A stretch of DNA of 54,382 nucleotides, from positions 1 to 54,382 of the forward strand of contig JAUCBJ010003990.1 of the NCBI GenBank assembly GCA_032718475.1. Reading direction: 5' to 3'. The notes beneath the pieces were generated by a model. It was given only the letters and a program-made list of their open reading frames with translations, had not been told where the DNA came from and did not search any database. Positions 40,487-50,168 of the stretch are shown piece after piece. Both the position numbers and the translations under genes were made by a program. Within the stretch, counting starts at the first letter, position 1, and each line of letters opens with the position of its first letter. This DNA comes from Nemertoderma westbladi. Its lineage: Eukaryota > Xenacoelomorpha > Nemertodermatida > Nemertodermatidae.

Positions 40487-41379
40487 GCGTTTCCCCTATA
40501 AGACGTGCGTCTTTGGTATTATTGCGATGAATGCCCAAGACCCAACTAACAAACGGAAAGACATAAACATCCGCGGAGACGTTGCTTTAAACACAGTTTT
40601 ACTCGCTATATTTACGGGAGTTTCGAGCGAAACTTATTCGATGTATCACCTACGCTCGCTCGATTCAAACGATCCTTAAATAAACCTATGATTAGAGTTC
40701 GGGAATACTCGGTCAGACCTCCCCATTCCCTAGTTAGACCTCAGACTCTTGATCCTAATAGTATCACGGATCCTCCCGAACTGTACTCACTGTTCAAAGA
40801 TCTAGTATTACCCGAACAGTTAGTCGGTGGCACTCCGGTTGTGGGCTCCCTAAGTATTCACCCATCTTACCTAGTCGGATTGGGACGCGGACATCTAATA
40901 TCGCCACTCAACCGTATCATCGTCCCTGTTTAACCCGATACAACCTGTCACCGAGGCGGAGGAAAGAGTTGTACGAAACGCGTTGGACACTATTCGTCAA
41001 AAGATCGGAAAATGAACCTACAATTGTTTAGAGAAACGTAAATTGCAGCAGCAAGTCCAAGCGGTAAACGAATTAACTTTAGCTCAGTTCGATCAGGAAA
41101 TTCAGAATCTCTAAGAAGATATCGAACTTGGACGACCCTATTCTCTGCAAGAGTTTTGGACGAACGCATCCAACAATAAGCGGAGGAAAATCAGCTCGAG
41201 GAGAAGCATATCGAAATGGACGAGACATCGACCGTAACCCTAAACCTTCTGATGCAATTGTATTGCACCCTTCACCCAGGAGTTACAGCCCTCCTAGTAA
41301 AGTGGCTCGCCCCAAAGAGAAAAGGACTCTTGCTAGCCACAAAAAACTGCGTAAACGCCGTCCGCGCAAGAAAGACTAG
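40487..41379 (+). pseudogene. element 1 accessory gene 2: different body, same basic tail, broken
   Basis: Coding-like segments are broken by stops and frame shifts. About 40515-40933 reads as one frame holding a CDECPRPN cysteine pair followed by H and C residues (a possible zinc site), a stop near 40547, then an open stretch from 40550 (ATG at 40688) with RPPHSLVRPQTLDP and LFKDLVLPEQLVGG to 40933. About 40945-41180 carries a helix-rich Gln/Glu segment with at least two stops. 41230-41379 returns to the tail shared with element 2 (SDAIVLHPSPRSYSPP and KKLRKRRPRKKD). The body shows no visible similarity to element 2's zinc-knuckle protein. Function unknown. Confidence 0.6.
40527..40679 (+). 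CDS. small 50-residue frame in the element 1 accessory module
   Basis: ATG to TAA, beginning MNAQDPTNKRKDIN with a mildly hydrophobic middle (NTVLLAIFTGV). It overlaps the accessory gene 2 remnant in another frame. No counterpart is seen in element 2, so it may be chance. Confidence 0.2.
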   Translation: MNAQDPTNKRKDINIRGDVALNTVLLAIFTGVSSETYSMYHLRSLDSNDP

Positions 41380-41449
41380 CTGTTTAGAGTATTTTTATAT
41401 TTTAGAAACTGTGATTTTTTATATTTTATAGAATTAAATCCCATTTTCT

Positions 41450-41457
41450 GGGAGCGG
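41450..41457 (+). promoter_or_regulatory. polypurine tract of element 1
   Basis: GGGAGCGG directly before the 3' LTR start at 41458, preceded by CCCATTTTCT as in element 2. Confidence 0.7.
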
Positions 41458-42190
41458 TGTAAAAGCTTTTGCGGGATATAACTGGCCCTTTTTTCCGCAA
41501 TGTACTGTGTAAGGTGTTTTTAGAGGACATAACTAGCGATTTATCCGCTGTGTCTGCATGTGTGCTTTAGCGGACATAAAAAGCCAGTTTTCCCACAATG
41601 CGCTCAAATACTCTAAACTACCTAACTCAAATGACGCAATCTAGCAACCGATTTGCTGTACGCCTATAGGCTCTTTGTTCTGTTCGATCAACCAATCAGA
41701 ACATTGATCCACCAATCAGAGCGATTTCGCCTTGTGTTGAATATGGGCTGCAAAAACCCGAATAGTTCGGCATTTAGACATTCGTGGAACCTACAGAATC
41801 TGGAACTCGGCCAATGAGAGCTGTTTCTCTTTGTGTTGAAAGATACCTACAACAGCCCAGAGGGATCAGTTTTGTTGGTTTTCCCGAGCCTAGAAGACCG
41901 GCTTTGGAATCTCTGTGTTTTCAGGCTTTAGCCCTACATTAGTAGGCTTAATTATAGAACGTATATCTGTTATCTTAACTTATCATACCAATTCATAACC
42001 ATTCATACCTTAACATTTGTACTGCTATTTACTGTCGGTTATTCATTATATCAGTTGTTTGATGGAATATTATTATATTTATAATATATAATGAACAAGC
42101 CATGGTATCGGCACCGATAATAAAATAACTATTAAATTAATTCTGTACGTTAACTATTAATAAAATATTATGTTAAAATATCAGATCGAG

Positions 42191-44992
42191 TTAAAAACCA
42201 ACATCTGTGGCCCAGTAGGTTAGACTGCGATGGTTGTTCGGACATTCAAGTAGATGGTACGTTGTGGCGTGATTTCCGCACAATTTACAGCAACAATCTG
42301 TGGAAGCAGCGTGGAACCCGGCAGTATTACATATTAGATGGTGGAACCCATGGGCAGAATATCTTGTTATGACGTGTCTTTGCTTGAAGTTCGCCTTTGT
42401 CCAGTCTCGGCTTGTTAGAGCGGGTGTGTTCCAGAATGCGCTGTCAATTTCGGAAATTTTCGCTGTATTGATGTTTAAATATTTTGTAAACTCCTCCGTC
42501 TTTGGCAATTTGTGGCTACTTTGGAGTTCTATTGATAGATTGCGTTCCTGCGCGATGGCGATGACCAGGCGATTATGTGTGTTTTTGTGTAGACCCAATA
42601 CACGTTTTAGGTATGATGACTTTATTTTATCGAGAGTAAGGAAGTTTGTAGCTGTGAGGTGCGGCCATATTATCCCGAGGCTGTATGTTACACACGGCCG
42701 AATTTTCAGGTTGAACAGTTTTATTGCTGTCTCGAGTGATAACAGTTTGGGATCTTTAATCGAATGAACAGCCGAAAGCGATTTAGTTACAATTTTCGAT
42801 ATATGCATTGTGAAGCAGAGTGTTGTTTGGAATATTACGCCAAGGTAGGTGTAAGAGTTGGTAATTTTAACTGTATCGTTGTTGTAATAAAATTTATCTT
42901 CTCTTGACAACCTCCCGCCCTTCCTAAACTTAATAATCTCGGTTTTGGTCAGATTAACCTGTAGTCCGTTGTGAGCCGCCCACTTTGCTGTTGCATTCAA
43001 TGCTGTTTGTAGACCTTCTCTGGATTCGCAGTAGATAAGAAGGTCGTCAGCAAAAAGAAATACTATTACTGCGATGGCTGCGCGTTTGATTGCAACAATT
43101 AAGTCTAAAATAAACAATATAAATAGGAATGGGCTTAGTGTGTCTCCTTGTAAAACACCGCGGGTTTGAGTTATGTAATCACTCTTCCGTAGCCCGTCGA
43201 ATATTTGTAGGTAGTTCATACTGAGTATTGTCTTTATCAGTCGCAGCAGTCGTCCTTTAACGTTAAACACGTGTTCGAGTTTGTGTAGTAGTCGTTGTCT
43301 TGGTACCGAATCGAACGCCTTTCTGAAATCGATAAAGGCCGCGAATAAGGGCTTCCTCGATTGAGATAGACATGAGTTAATTGAGTCTACGAATTGTTTC
43401 AGTGGTTGTTGAGTTGATCGTCCCGGCATGAATCCATACTGGTCGTATGGGATGACAGACTCAAGGAATTCGCGGAGGCGTTTTGTAACTAAACCCGTGA
43501 GTATCTTATAGGAGTTGCATAGAAGGGCGATACCGCGGAACGAATCGGGTTCGTTTCTCGAACCTTTGCCTTTATACAGCACCTTTACGATACTGGTTTT
43601 CCACAGAGATACAATGGTACCCGTTGCCATGCAGAAGTTGAACAAGAGCACCCACAGGTACACTGTTAGTGCCGCAGCAGATTTCAATGTTTCATAGGTA
43701 ACATTGTCAGGGCCACCCGATTTCCCATTCGGTTTCTTTTGAATTTCTGCTGCCACCTCTTCGACAGTAAAATCCCTGTTGCAGGCATCGTAAACATCGA
43801 CTGGGGGGGCCGTTAAATGGATAATGTTGGAATCGATCGAGTCAATGTCCTCTGGGGTGTTGTAAAGAGTCGAGAAATGGTCATCCCATTTGGACAGCGG
43901 TACTGTGCTTGCAGATTGTGTTTTGGTTGAGCGGCACCATTTATATGGATTGGATTCCGCTTCGTTAACGAGTTTCTCTTCCATTCGCTTATTGTAGTCG
44001 TTTTGTTTCGCGATTATTAGTTCTTTGTACGATTTACGCAAATTGCATGCCTGCTCTCTGAGTTGTACATCTTGCTTCGCCAATCGGCGTAGATTTAATA
44101 CATTCTGCCGGCAGTCGAAACACTCTTTGTCGAACCAAGGTTTCGCAGCCCGGGTAGATTTGTGTTTATGTAGAGTGGCGTCTTTAATGGCGCCCGTCAA
44201 ATTGTCATATGCATCGTCGAGATTCCCCTCCTCGAGATTATTGCGAACCCGGTTTAGTCTATCATCCTTACACAGTTTGGCTGTGTCGAGGTTTCTAGAG
44301 AGTTGGGGGGAGACTTCTGTGGGTTGGGCACAATATGTATCCATAAGTTCCCAGGATGCTATTACAGGTACATGTTTCCGAAGTGCGATATTCCGATACT
44401 CGACTGCCGTCACCTCTTTGTTACTGAATATGAGGTCTATTTCGCTAGAGCCATTGTGGCAATAGTAAGTTGGTTCGCCTGGTTTATTCTGTACACTAAG
44501 ACCCACGTCCGCCATTAATGTTATTAGTGGAACAACCCTTCTGTGGTTCGCCACATCGATCCTGGCATTGAAGTCACCGCCAATCATTATTATGTCGGAA
44601 TTAGGAATGTTATCTAGCATCGTTAGGATGCCGTCAATGAAGTCTTCTAATCCCATATCCGGAGCAAAGTAGCAACAAGCGATTGTACCGAGGTCGCAGC
44701 CAACAACTACAAATGATTCATCCTTGCTAATGAACCTCGGGTTTAGATGAGGTTTTACTGCTACAGTTATTCCCCCCACTGGTCGCCCTGGGCCGGGGTG
44801 TTTAGTAGCCTGCGAACTGTAAATATAATAGCCGCTTATATCGATATCCGAACAAGATAGGGTTTCTGTTAACAGCAAAATGTCCGGAGTTTTTAAAATA
44901 TCTGTTTGTATGAGCGATAGTACCGAGTTCAGTCCCTCCACATTCCACAACAACAGAGAAACGGTTGCCGTGGATGATCCCGTGTTCCCCTG
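42191..44992 (-). CDS. LINE-C ORF2: endonuclease-reverse transcriptase
   Basis: About 933 codons, uninterrupted after the TGA that ends ORF1, in the same frame as ORF1. Endonuclease motifs: LLWNVEGLNS at the start, LLLTETL (catalytic E), GGDFNARID, SSEIDLIF. RT motifs: FRGIALLCNSYKILTGLV, FIDFRKAFDSVPR, GVLQGDTLSPFLF and FLFADDLLIYCES with FADD. C-terminal CCKLCGNHATTYHLLECP fits the CX2C...HX4C element of I/R1-like LINEs. The first ATG lies far inside the endonuclease domain, so translation should depend on readthrough or reinitiation at the ORF1 stop. Confidence 0.9.
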   Translation of the reverse strand, partial: QGNTGSSTATVSLLLWNVEGLNSVLSLIQTDILKTPDILLLTETLSCSDIDISGYYIYSSQATKHPGPGRPVGGITVAVKPHLNPRFISKDESFVVVGCDLGTIACCYFAPDMGLEDFIDGILTMLDNIPNSDIIMIGGDFNARIDVANHRRVVPLITLMADVGLSVQNKPGEPTYYCHNGSSEIDLIFSNKEVTAVEYRNIALRKHVPVIASWELMDTYCAQPTEVSPQLSRNLDTAKLCKDDRLNRVRNNLEEGNLDDAYDNLTGAIKDATLHKHKSTRAAKPWFDKECFDCRQNVLNLRRLAKQDVQLREQACNLRKSYKELIIAKQNDYNKRMEEKLVNEAESNPYKWCRSTKTQSASTVPLSKWDDHFSTLYNTPEDIDSIDSNIIHLTAPPVDVYDACNRDFTVEEVAAEIQKKPNGKSGGPDNVTYETLKSAAALTVYLWVLLFNFCMATGTIVSLWKTSIVKVLYKGKGSRNEPDSFRGIALLCNSYKILTGLVTKRLREFLESVIPYDQYGFMPGRSTQQPLKQFVDSINSCLSQSRKPLFAAFIDFRKAFDSVPRQRLLHKLEHVFNVKGRLLRLIKTILSMNYLQIFDGLRKSDYITQTRGVLQGDTLSPFLFILFILDLIVAIKRAAIAVIVFLFADDLLIYCESREGLQTALNATAKWAAHNGLQVNLTKTEIIKFRKGGRLSREDKFYYNNDTVKITNSYTYLGVIFQTTLCFTMHISKIVTKSLSAVHSIKDPKLLSLETAIKLFNLKIRPCVTYSLGIIWPHLTATNFLTLDKIKSSYLKRVLGLHKNTHNRLVIAIAQERNLSIELQSSHKLPKTEEFTKYLNINTAKISEIDSAFWNTPALTSRDWTKANFKQRHVITRYSAHGFHHLICNTAGFHAASTDCCCKLCGNHATTYHLLECPNNHRSLTYWATDVGF

Positions 44993-45871
44993 TCAGTTAC
45001 CTGGATTCACCGGCATGTCAGGGTCAGCAGTACTGGTACCCCGACCCGCATCCCGCGGGAACCGTCGCCGAAGACCGAGCGCCTCTCTTTCTTCGTCGTT
45101 TAACTTATAATTCCGAATGGAGATTCCTGTTTCCCATAGCTCCGGGTCCATTAGCGCATTACGGTCCTCCTGGTTGCAGGTCAGGTGGAAACTCTTGTAT
45201 GGCGAATCCTGTCTCATGGGTATGGGAGTGACCGAGTCGAACTTGCAGTTCTCACTCCGGAGAAAGTCTGAAATCTCATCTTCGGTGACACTCGGGTCCA
45301 GTCGCCCAATGTGTATATGTGCTTTATGTACCTGCGGTTGCCGTGCCTCTGGTTCGGCACGTTGCGGTTGGGCTACACGCAGTGGTCCGCCAACCCTGCT
45401 GCCTCGGGCCGACGGGTATGAGTTGTTGCTACTCGGAGTATTACGGATACCAGCTGGAGTCGGATAGTTTGCATTGCGGATACTCGGCCTGTTTCCTTCT
45501 CTGATCATGTTTTGACGCTGGGGGTGAACGTACCGATTTGGGTCCGTTTGGGTTTGCGGATGACACACTGCAGCGAAAGTACGGTTATCGTCCGAAGGCT
45601 GGCGCCGGATGCTATCCGGCTCGGTCGACGGACACGGATTTTGTGGCCGAAACGACTTTTCCGTTGTCAGTTTTAGGAGTTGTTCCTTCGTCGCAATTGT
45701 TTCTTCCCGTGCAGTTGCGAGTTTGTCTAGACTAATCGCGTACATCGATGTCATAAGTATTAACCAGTCGGTTAATTGTTTTTCCTCCTCGTTTGTTGTT
45801 GACTTCTTTTGTTTAATCGACCTTATGAGGTCGATTGATTCGGATTGAATGCGTATAAATTCCTCTGCCAT
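44993..45871 (-). CDS. LINE-C ORF1: RNA-binding protein
   Basis: About 292 residues from ATG at 45871 (MAEEFIRIQSESIDLIRS). An N-terminal helical region is followed by a long Pro/Ser/Asn/Arg-rich disordered linker, then a compact region from about residue 185 (HIHIGRLDPSVTEDEISDFL) that resembles an RRM-like fold, as found in ORF1 of several LINE clades. It ends with DMPVNPGN and TGA at 44995-44993; the next in-frame codons lead straight into ORF2. Likely coats LINE RNA; this is inferred from position and fold resemblance. Confidence 0.75.
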   Translation of the reverse strand: MAEEFIRIQSESIDLIRSIKQKKSTTNEEEKQLTDWLILMTSMYAISLDKLATAREETIATKEQLLKLTTEKSFRPQNPCPSTEPDSIRRQPSDDNRTFAAVCHPQTQTDPNRYVHPQRQNMIREGNRPSIRNANYPTPAGIRNTPSSNNSYPSARGSRVGGPLRVAQPQRAEPEARQPQVHKAHIHIGRLDPSVTEDEISDFLRSENCKFDSVTPIPMRQDSPYKSFHLTCNQEDRNALMDPELWETGISIRNYKLNDEEREALGLRRRFPRDAGRGTSTADPDMPVNPGN

Positions 45872-46634
45872 ATCGTTGATGGACAATTAATGGTAAAATT
45901 TAGTATAATTAAGTGTAAGGTTGCAGTTCAAACAGTCCGTAGGTCAGTACAGCAGTCCGTAGGTCAGTACAGCAGTCCACAGAGTAACTCATTATATTAA
46001 AGATCGGTAGGCGCTAGCATAAAATTCCATAAAATTTATAATTATTTATCGGTATTCCAAATATTATTATATTTGGAATACCGATAAATAATTACAAAAC
46101 CCTCAATCTTCTTGATATACTGAAGGTAAGAGAGACCGGTTACATATAACGATTGCAACTTACATTAAAGTGGTTTTGAAGTGAGTCTAATGCTATTTCA
46201 TAGGCACTACATGTATTGGTTGTTGTTCTCTTTATATGTGACTAAAATTAGTGAAGGTCGGCAGATCGGTGTGCAGCATTGTGCAGTATTGTGTATGATT
46301 GTGACTGATAACAAAGCATCTCCTAAAGAATGCGCCATATACGTGAATCCATAGCCATCCCGTTGTGTCTAGTTTAAGTCATAACTCTGTTTACATATTT
46401 AGAGCGCCACGTCCTAAAGGAACTGTTAATATTTCCCGAAAGTGAATAATATTTATCAGAGATTATATATTACGATCAGTCGAATAATACAGTAGGCCTA
46501 CACCGCAATAAGGTTAGGCTTCCGAATCCAGTCTCCCGGGTATATCCAGTGGGTGAATGGTCGCGCATAGACTGGCTTCGGCTAATGTAGTGTATCAAAT
46601 ACTCGTCATAGGCTAAAGTCGATTTATTATCCAG

Positions 46635-47840
46635 TAAGCAACCGAGGGTGGACTCTCTATAGCCGAGGGGCACTTGTATAATAACTAATAATCACGAACC
46701 CCCTCCTCTTATAATATATAACTCTGTAGTAGTCAGTAGTAGTAGTAGTAATAGTAGTAGTAGTATATAAGTAGTAAGTAATAGTAAAGGAGATCGGTTT
46801 AAACCAAAGTGATAAAGTAACATTATTATATAACATAATCATATAGACAAAGTAGAATGAGATACAGATTCATAATTATTTTATCAAACTCATGTACTAC
46901 TTACTTCAATGTGCCTATTGTAATAATAATTAAACATATTATTCCGATTAATCTGCGTTTGGCCCTATAAGATATTATACTGAAGTGTTTTATATCAATA
47001 TATCCATGCGAGTAAACAAGAAGTGAAGTAAATGTTTATTATTATAGTTTTAGAAATGGAATGATATACCCAAGATAGTGAAATAAATAATTTACCACAA
47101 ATTGCCATTTGATCAGATATATCAAAGCGGTGTCTTTAGTATAATACCGTAATAGTATCAATTAACTCTGTTATACAATGTAAATATACAAAATCTATTT
47201 ATAAATATATTATGAGCCCTACATTGTATATTTCTCCTACAGGTAGACAATGTAGATGTTAAAACTTGATATAATTTGGTATAATGTATAACATATTACA
47301 AATAAGACTGAGGCAGCTAAACTATATTGCAAAGAAATCAAATATCCTAAAGTAATATACTAGACCCTCCCTCCACCCTATAAATAGTGTTCACCACCTA
47401 CCCCACCCACCGCCCTTAATATTACTTCATAATAATGAAAGATCGTACTGGCGCTCCGGTCACTCCGTTCCCTCCGCTGGGGGGGTTAAGTTGTAGGTTT
47501 TGACACTATGCAAAATCCGAGCACAGAGTTAGAAGCGCATTGGATAGGCGAACATTTTTTTGCAGTGAAAGTATTTCCATACCTATTATAGTTTTCGAGA
47601 AAGTCAGACATGAGTAGCTAAAATTTGAATTTTTTTCGGTAAAGTCTGATTTCACCGGTACCTGTCATCCGAAATATGGATTGTGATATATCGTTAAATG
47701 CGGGTCCACTAACTGTACATTCACATATTTTCAAGGAAAAAATTCGATCAAGCGTTTTCGAAATATTTTCGAATTACCGGAAGCAGACTTTGGACGACCA
47801 TATCTCGGGTACCGGTAGGCCTATTGAGTCGAAATTTTTT
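46635..47840. other. non-coding flank right of element 1
   Basis: AT-rich, no gene seen. A TAG-rich microsatellite lies at about 46725-46795. A short G run occurs near 47480. Confidence 0.6.
46725..46795 (+). repeat. TAG microsatellite
   Basis: Interrupted GTA/TAG repeats. The RTE-like LINE tails in this window carry the same trinucleotide, but no LINE sequence precedes this array. Confidence 0.7.
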
Positions 47841-47844
47841 TTAA

Positions 47845-48570
47845 GGGGGGGGTACACCATTTTGGTCAAAAATATGTCGAAATTTTTTTTATGATCTATT
47901 ATAATGCACCATTCAATGGTGTTTCCAAATCTGAAAACCGCTATTTAATAGCTCTTTTAGTTTTTAAGTTATAACAATTTCCATTTAGGGATTCCTATTG
48001 AAATTACTATTACTATATATAATGAAAGGTCGATTATCTCAAAATATTTTTTTTACGAAATTGTCAACTTCAAAACCCTACTACTTCTACAATTTTTGAG
48101 CAATTAGTCTGAAACTTTCTGTGGGTGTCTACATAGCCACCTTGCATAAAAGTATCAGACAACTTTTCGAAATTATTTGTTAATAAAATTTAATACTATT
48201 TATAACAAACCTAAAAATTAGGCATAAATTTGCAGCGCCACCTAGCGGTGCAGAATTATTTTCACAAAATTTCGCCTGATAGTTATGTTGCCCCATCTTT
48301 GATCTATCATATAAAAAAACTTTCATGTGATTAGATTCAAAACTGCAAAAGCCTTAGGGTTTTAAGCGCAACCAAGTTTTTTTTGTTGTTAACTAGTATT
48401 AACTAATATTAAATAACGAAAAATAAAAATTTTCTAACCTGTCATGTAGAATAGCATCTTAGGCACCAATATTCCAAATTATAGCCAAAACCAAACAATT
48501 TTGAAACGCTGAGAGTGATAAATCGAAGAGTTGTCCGAAAATGGTGTACCCCCCCCCCCCCCCCCCCCCC
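47845..48570. mobile_element. TTAA-flanked MITE with homopolymer ends
   Basis: TTAA at 47841-47844 and 48571-48574 flank inverted ends: eight G then TACACCATTTT at the left, and AAAATGGTGTA then about 22 C at the right. Similarity continues inside (GTCAAAAATATGTCGAAAT versus the complement of AAATCGAAGAGTTGTCCG). At 726 bp it has no transposase frame. TTAA target duplication is characteristic of piggyBac-type elements, whose ends also start with a short C/G run. Confidence 0.7.
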
Positions 48571-48599
48571 TTAATCTACTTAGAACACTCCAGTGAATG

Positions 48600-49790
48600 T
48601 TTTTTAGTTTGAAAGTTTTGCCCCAAAATGCTCAGAAATAATTTCGAAAAAAATGATCATTTCGCGATCATGATCTTTTGACCCCCTAGAATTGAACTTT
48701 TTTATGGTCAAATTTTGGCTACCCCCCTAATTCGAGGGTGAGGAATCTTTTTGTAATGTTAAGTTTTTTCATATGGTGAACTCACAGGACTTGGTCTTCG
48801 AAATAAAACCGAAAACATGATCTTTCCTGATCATGGCCTGATCAAATCGCTTTTTGAAAATTTCGAAATGCTCAAAAGTTGCCCCTTCTTAATAGAAGTC
48901 GATTAGTAAAAAAAAAATCTGGGGTCTCAAACAAAGTTTTCGAGAAAATCGGGAAAAACCGAAAAACATGATCTTTTATGACCAGGAAGTTCATCTCGAG
49001 AACCGGTTGACCGATCGGGCCAATTTTTTTTTAATCAACTCAGAATAGACCATTGAACATTTCTTACAATGAATGTTTATTAGAAAAAAGCTTAGATTCG
49101 ATTTTAAATATACTGATCTTTTCGCGATCATGATCTTGAGTTTTGACCCACTAGACTTGAACTTTTTTATGCCCAAATTTTGGCTACCCCCCATAATTCA
49201 AGGGTGAGGAATCTTTTTGTGATGTAAAGTTTTTCCATACGGTGAACTCTCAGGACTTGGTCTTCGAAATAAAACCAAAAACACGATCTTTTCTGATCGC
49301 GGCCTGATCAAATCGCTTTTTGAAAATTTCGAAATGCTCAAAAGTTGCCCCTTCATCATAGAAGTCGATTCGTAAAAAAAAATCGGGGGTCTCAAACAAA
49401 GTTTTCGAGAAAATTGGAAAAAACCGAAAAATATGATCTTTAATGATCAGGTATCAGATCTCGAGAACCGGTTGTCCGATCGGGCCAATTTTTTTTTTAA
49501 TCGACTCAGGGCGGTGTTCTGAACGTTTCCTACAGTAATTGTTTATATCCAAAATGCTTAGTTACGATTTTACGAAGTCCGATCTTTGCGCGATCATGAT
49601 CTTGCGTTTTGACCAGGAAGAATTAACTTTTTTTAAAATCTTTTAACGGGAATCATGACTAATGTGAGGTCGCTGAATCTTTTTGTAATGTTAAGTTTTT
49701 CGATTGGAGCAAGCCTTGAGTGTCCGATTGCTGATCAAAACTGATCTTTGCTGATCATGGTCAAGATCATGATCTGATCGCTCCAAAAAA
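48600..49790 (+). repeat. tandem repeat of about 460 bp, 2.5-2.7 copies
   Basis: The marker GCGATCATGATCTT recurs at 48664, 49124 and 49590. Each unit also has AACTTTTTTATG, GAGGAATCTTTTTG, GGTCTTCGAAATAAAACC, CGAGAACCGGTTG and CGATCGGGCCAATTTTTTTT. The third unit is shorter and more diverged. The repeated TGATCATGGTCA-like palindromes around GATC are striking. No coding potential. Confidence 0.85.
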
Positions 49791-50098
49791 ATATATTTGA
49801 AGGTAAACCCATACGCTGCCTATCGATTGGCGCCGGTCCCAAGTCCGTAGCATTAGCGGTTCTGGAGATATGCGCATAGCAACGCGGTTGCTAGGGAAGC
49901 GGACTTTTTGACTCAAATTGGTCCTAGACGGAGAACCGTAGACTTTTTTAACACATTATGTATGGCGAAAAGTCTTCTGGATAAATTTTGGGGGGGGGGG
50001 GGTCTAGGAACATCCTATTGTTCGTTTTCGCTTAGTTGCTGAGATCCTCTCGTCCCACAAATTCCAGGATTCTATAAAGGCATTCTGCTGGACTAGTT
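49791..50098. other. non-coding spacer with poly-G
   Basis: No gene. A run of about 13 G lies at 49990-50002. Confidence 0.6.
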
Positions 50099-50141
50099 GG
50101 ATATGCGGACTCCAGAAAGTAAAAAAATAAAGAGTAAATTC

Positions 50142-50168
50142 GTTGGCTTCCGCAGTCAGGAAGCCAAC
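50142..50168. repeat. 10-bp hairpin at the head of the 2.2-kb unit
   Basis: GTTGGCTTCC, loop GCAGTCA, GGAAGCCAAC. The same perfect hairpin is present in copy 2 at about 52345-52371. Confidence 0.85.

Larger units (their letters stand above)
42081..46059 (-). mobile_element. LINE-C: two-ORF non-LTR retrotransposon, apparently full length
   Basis: 4.0 kb, minus strand, with perfect 15-bp TSDs and an empty site in the 5' LTR at about 9216-9230. It has ORF1, ORF2 with endonuclease and RT, a 110-bp AT-rich 3' region and no long poly-A. At the 5' end (46040-46059) there is an inverted copy of the adjoining target sequence. The ORF2 C-terminal CCHC-like motif suggests the I/Nimb/R1 side of the LINE tree rather than CR1; clade is tentative. 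Confidence 0.9.
8541..46634 (+). mobile_element. Element 1: BEL/Pao LTR retrotransposon, split by element 2
   Basis: Two direct LTRs, 8541-9844 and 41458-46634 (the latter holding a LINE and missing its last 60 or so bases), both begin TGTAAAAGCTTTTG in the same orientation. Between them, in plus orientation, lie a long leader, a gag-pol remnant (12153-17181), a 3' non-coding region, the insertion of element 2 (18134-39173 plus TSD), then the accessory module and the polypurine tract before the 3' LTR. The two halves meet at AGCGG on both sides of element 2. Removing element 2 restores the arrangement seen uninterrupted in element 2 itself near 26780. Confidence 0.9.
41458..46634 (+). repeat. 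element 1 3' LTR, split by a LINE and lacking its distal end
   Basis: 41458-42080 and 46075-46634 match 8541-9790 of the 5' LTR. Homology stops at about 46634 (GATTTATTATCCAG), about 55-60 bp before the expected CGAACA end, so the outer end and TSD were lost by a deletion or rearrangement. The LINE inside has the 15-bp duplication AATATTATTATATTT (42066-42080 and 46060-46074). Confidence 0.9.
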
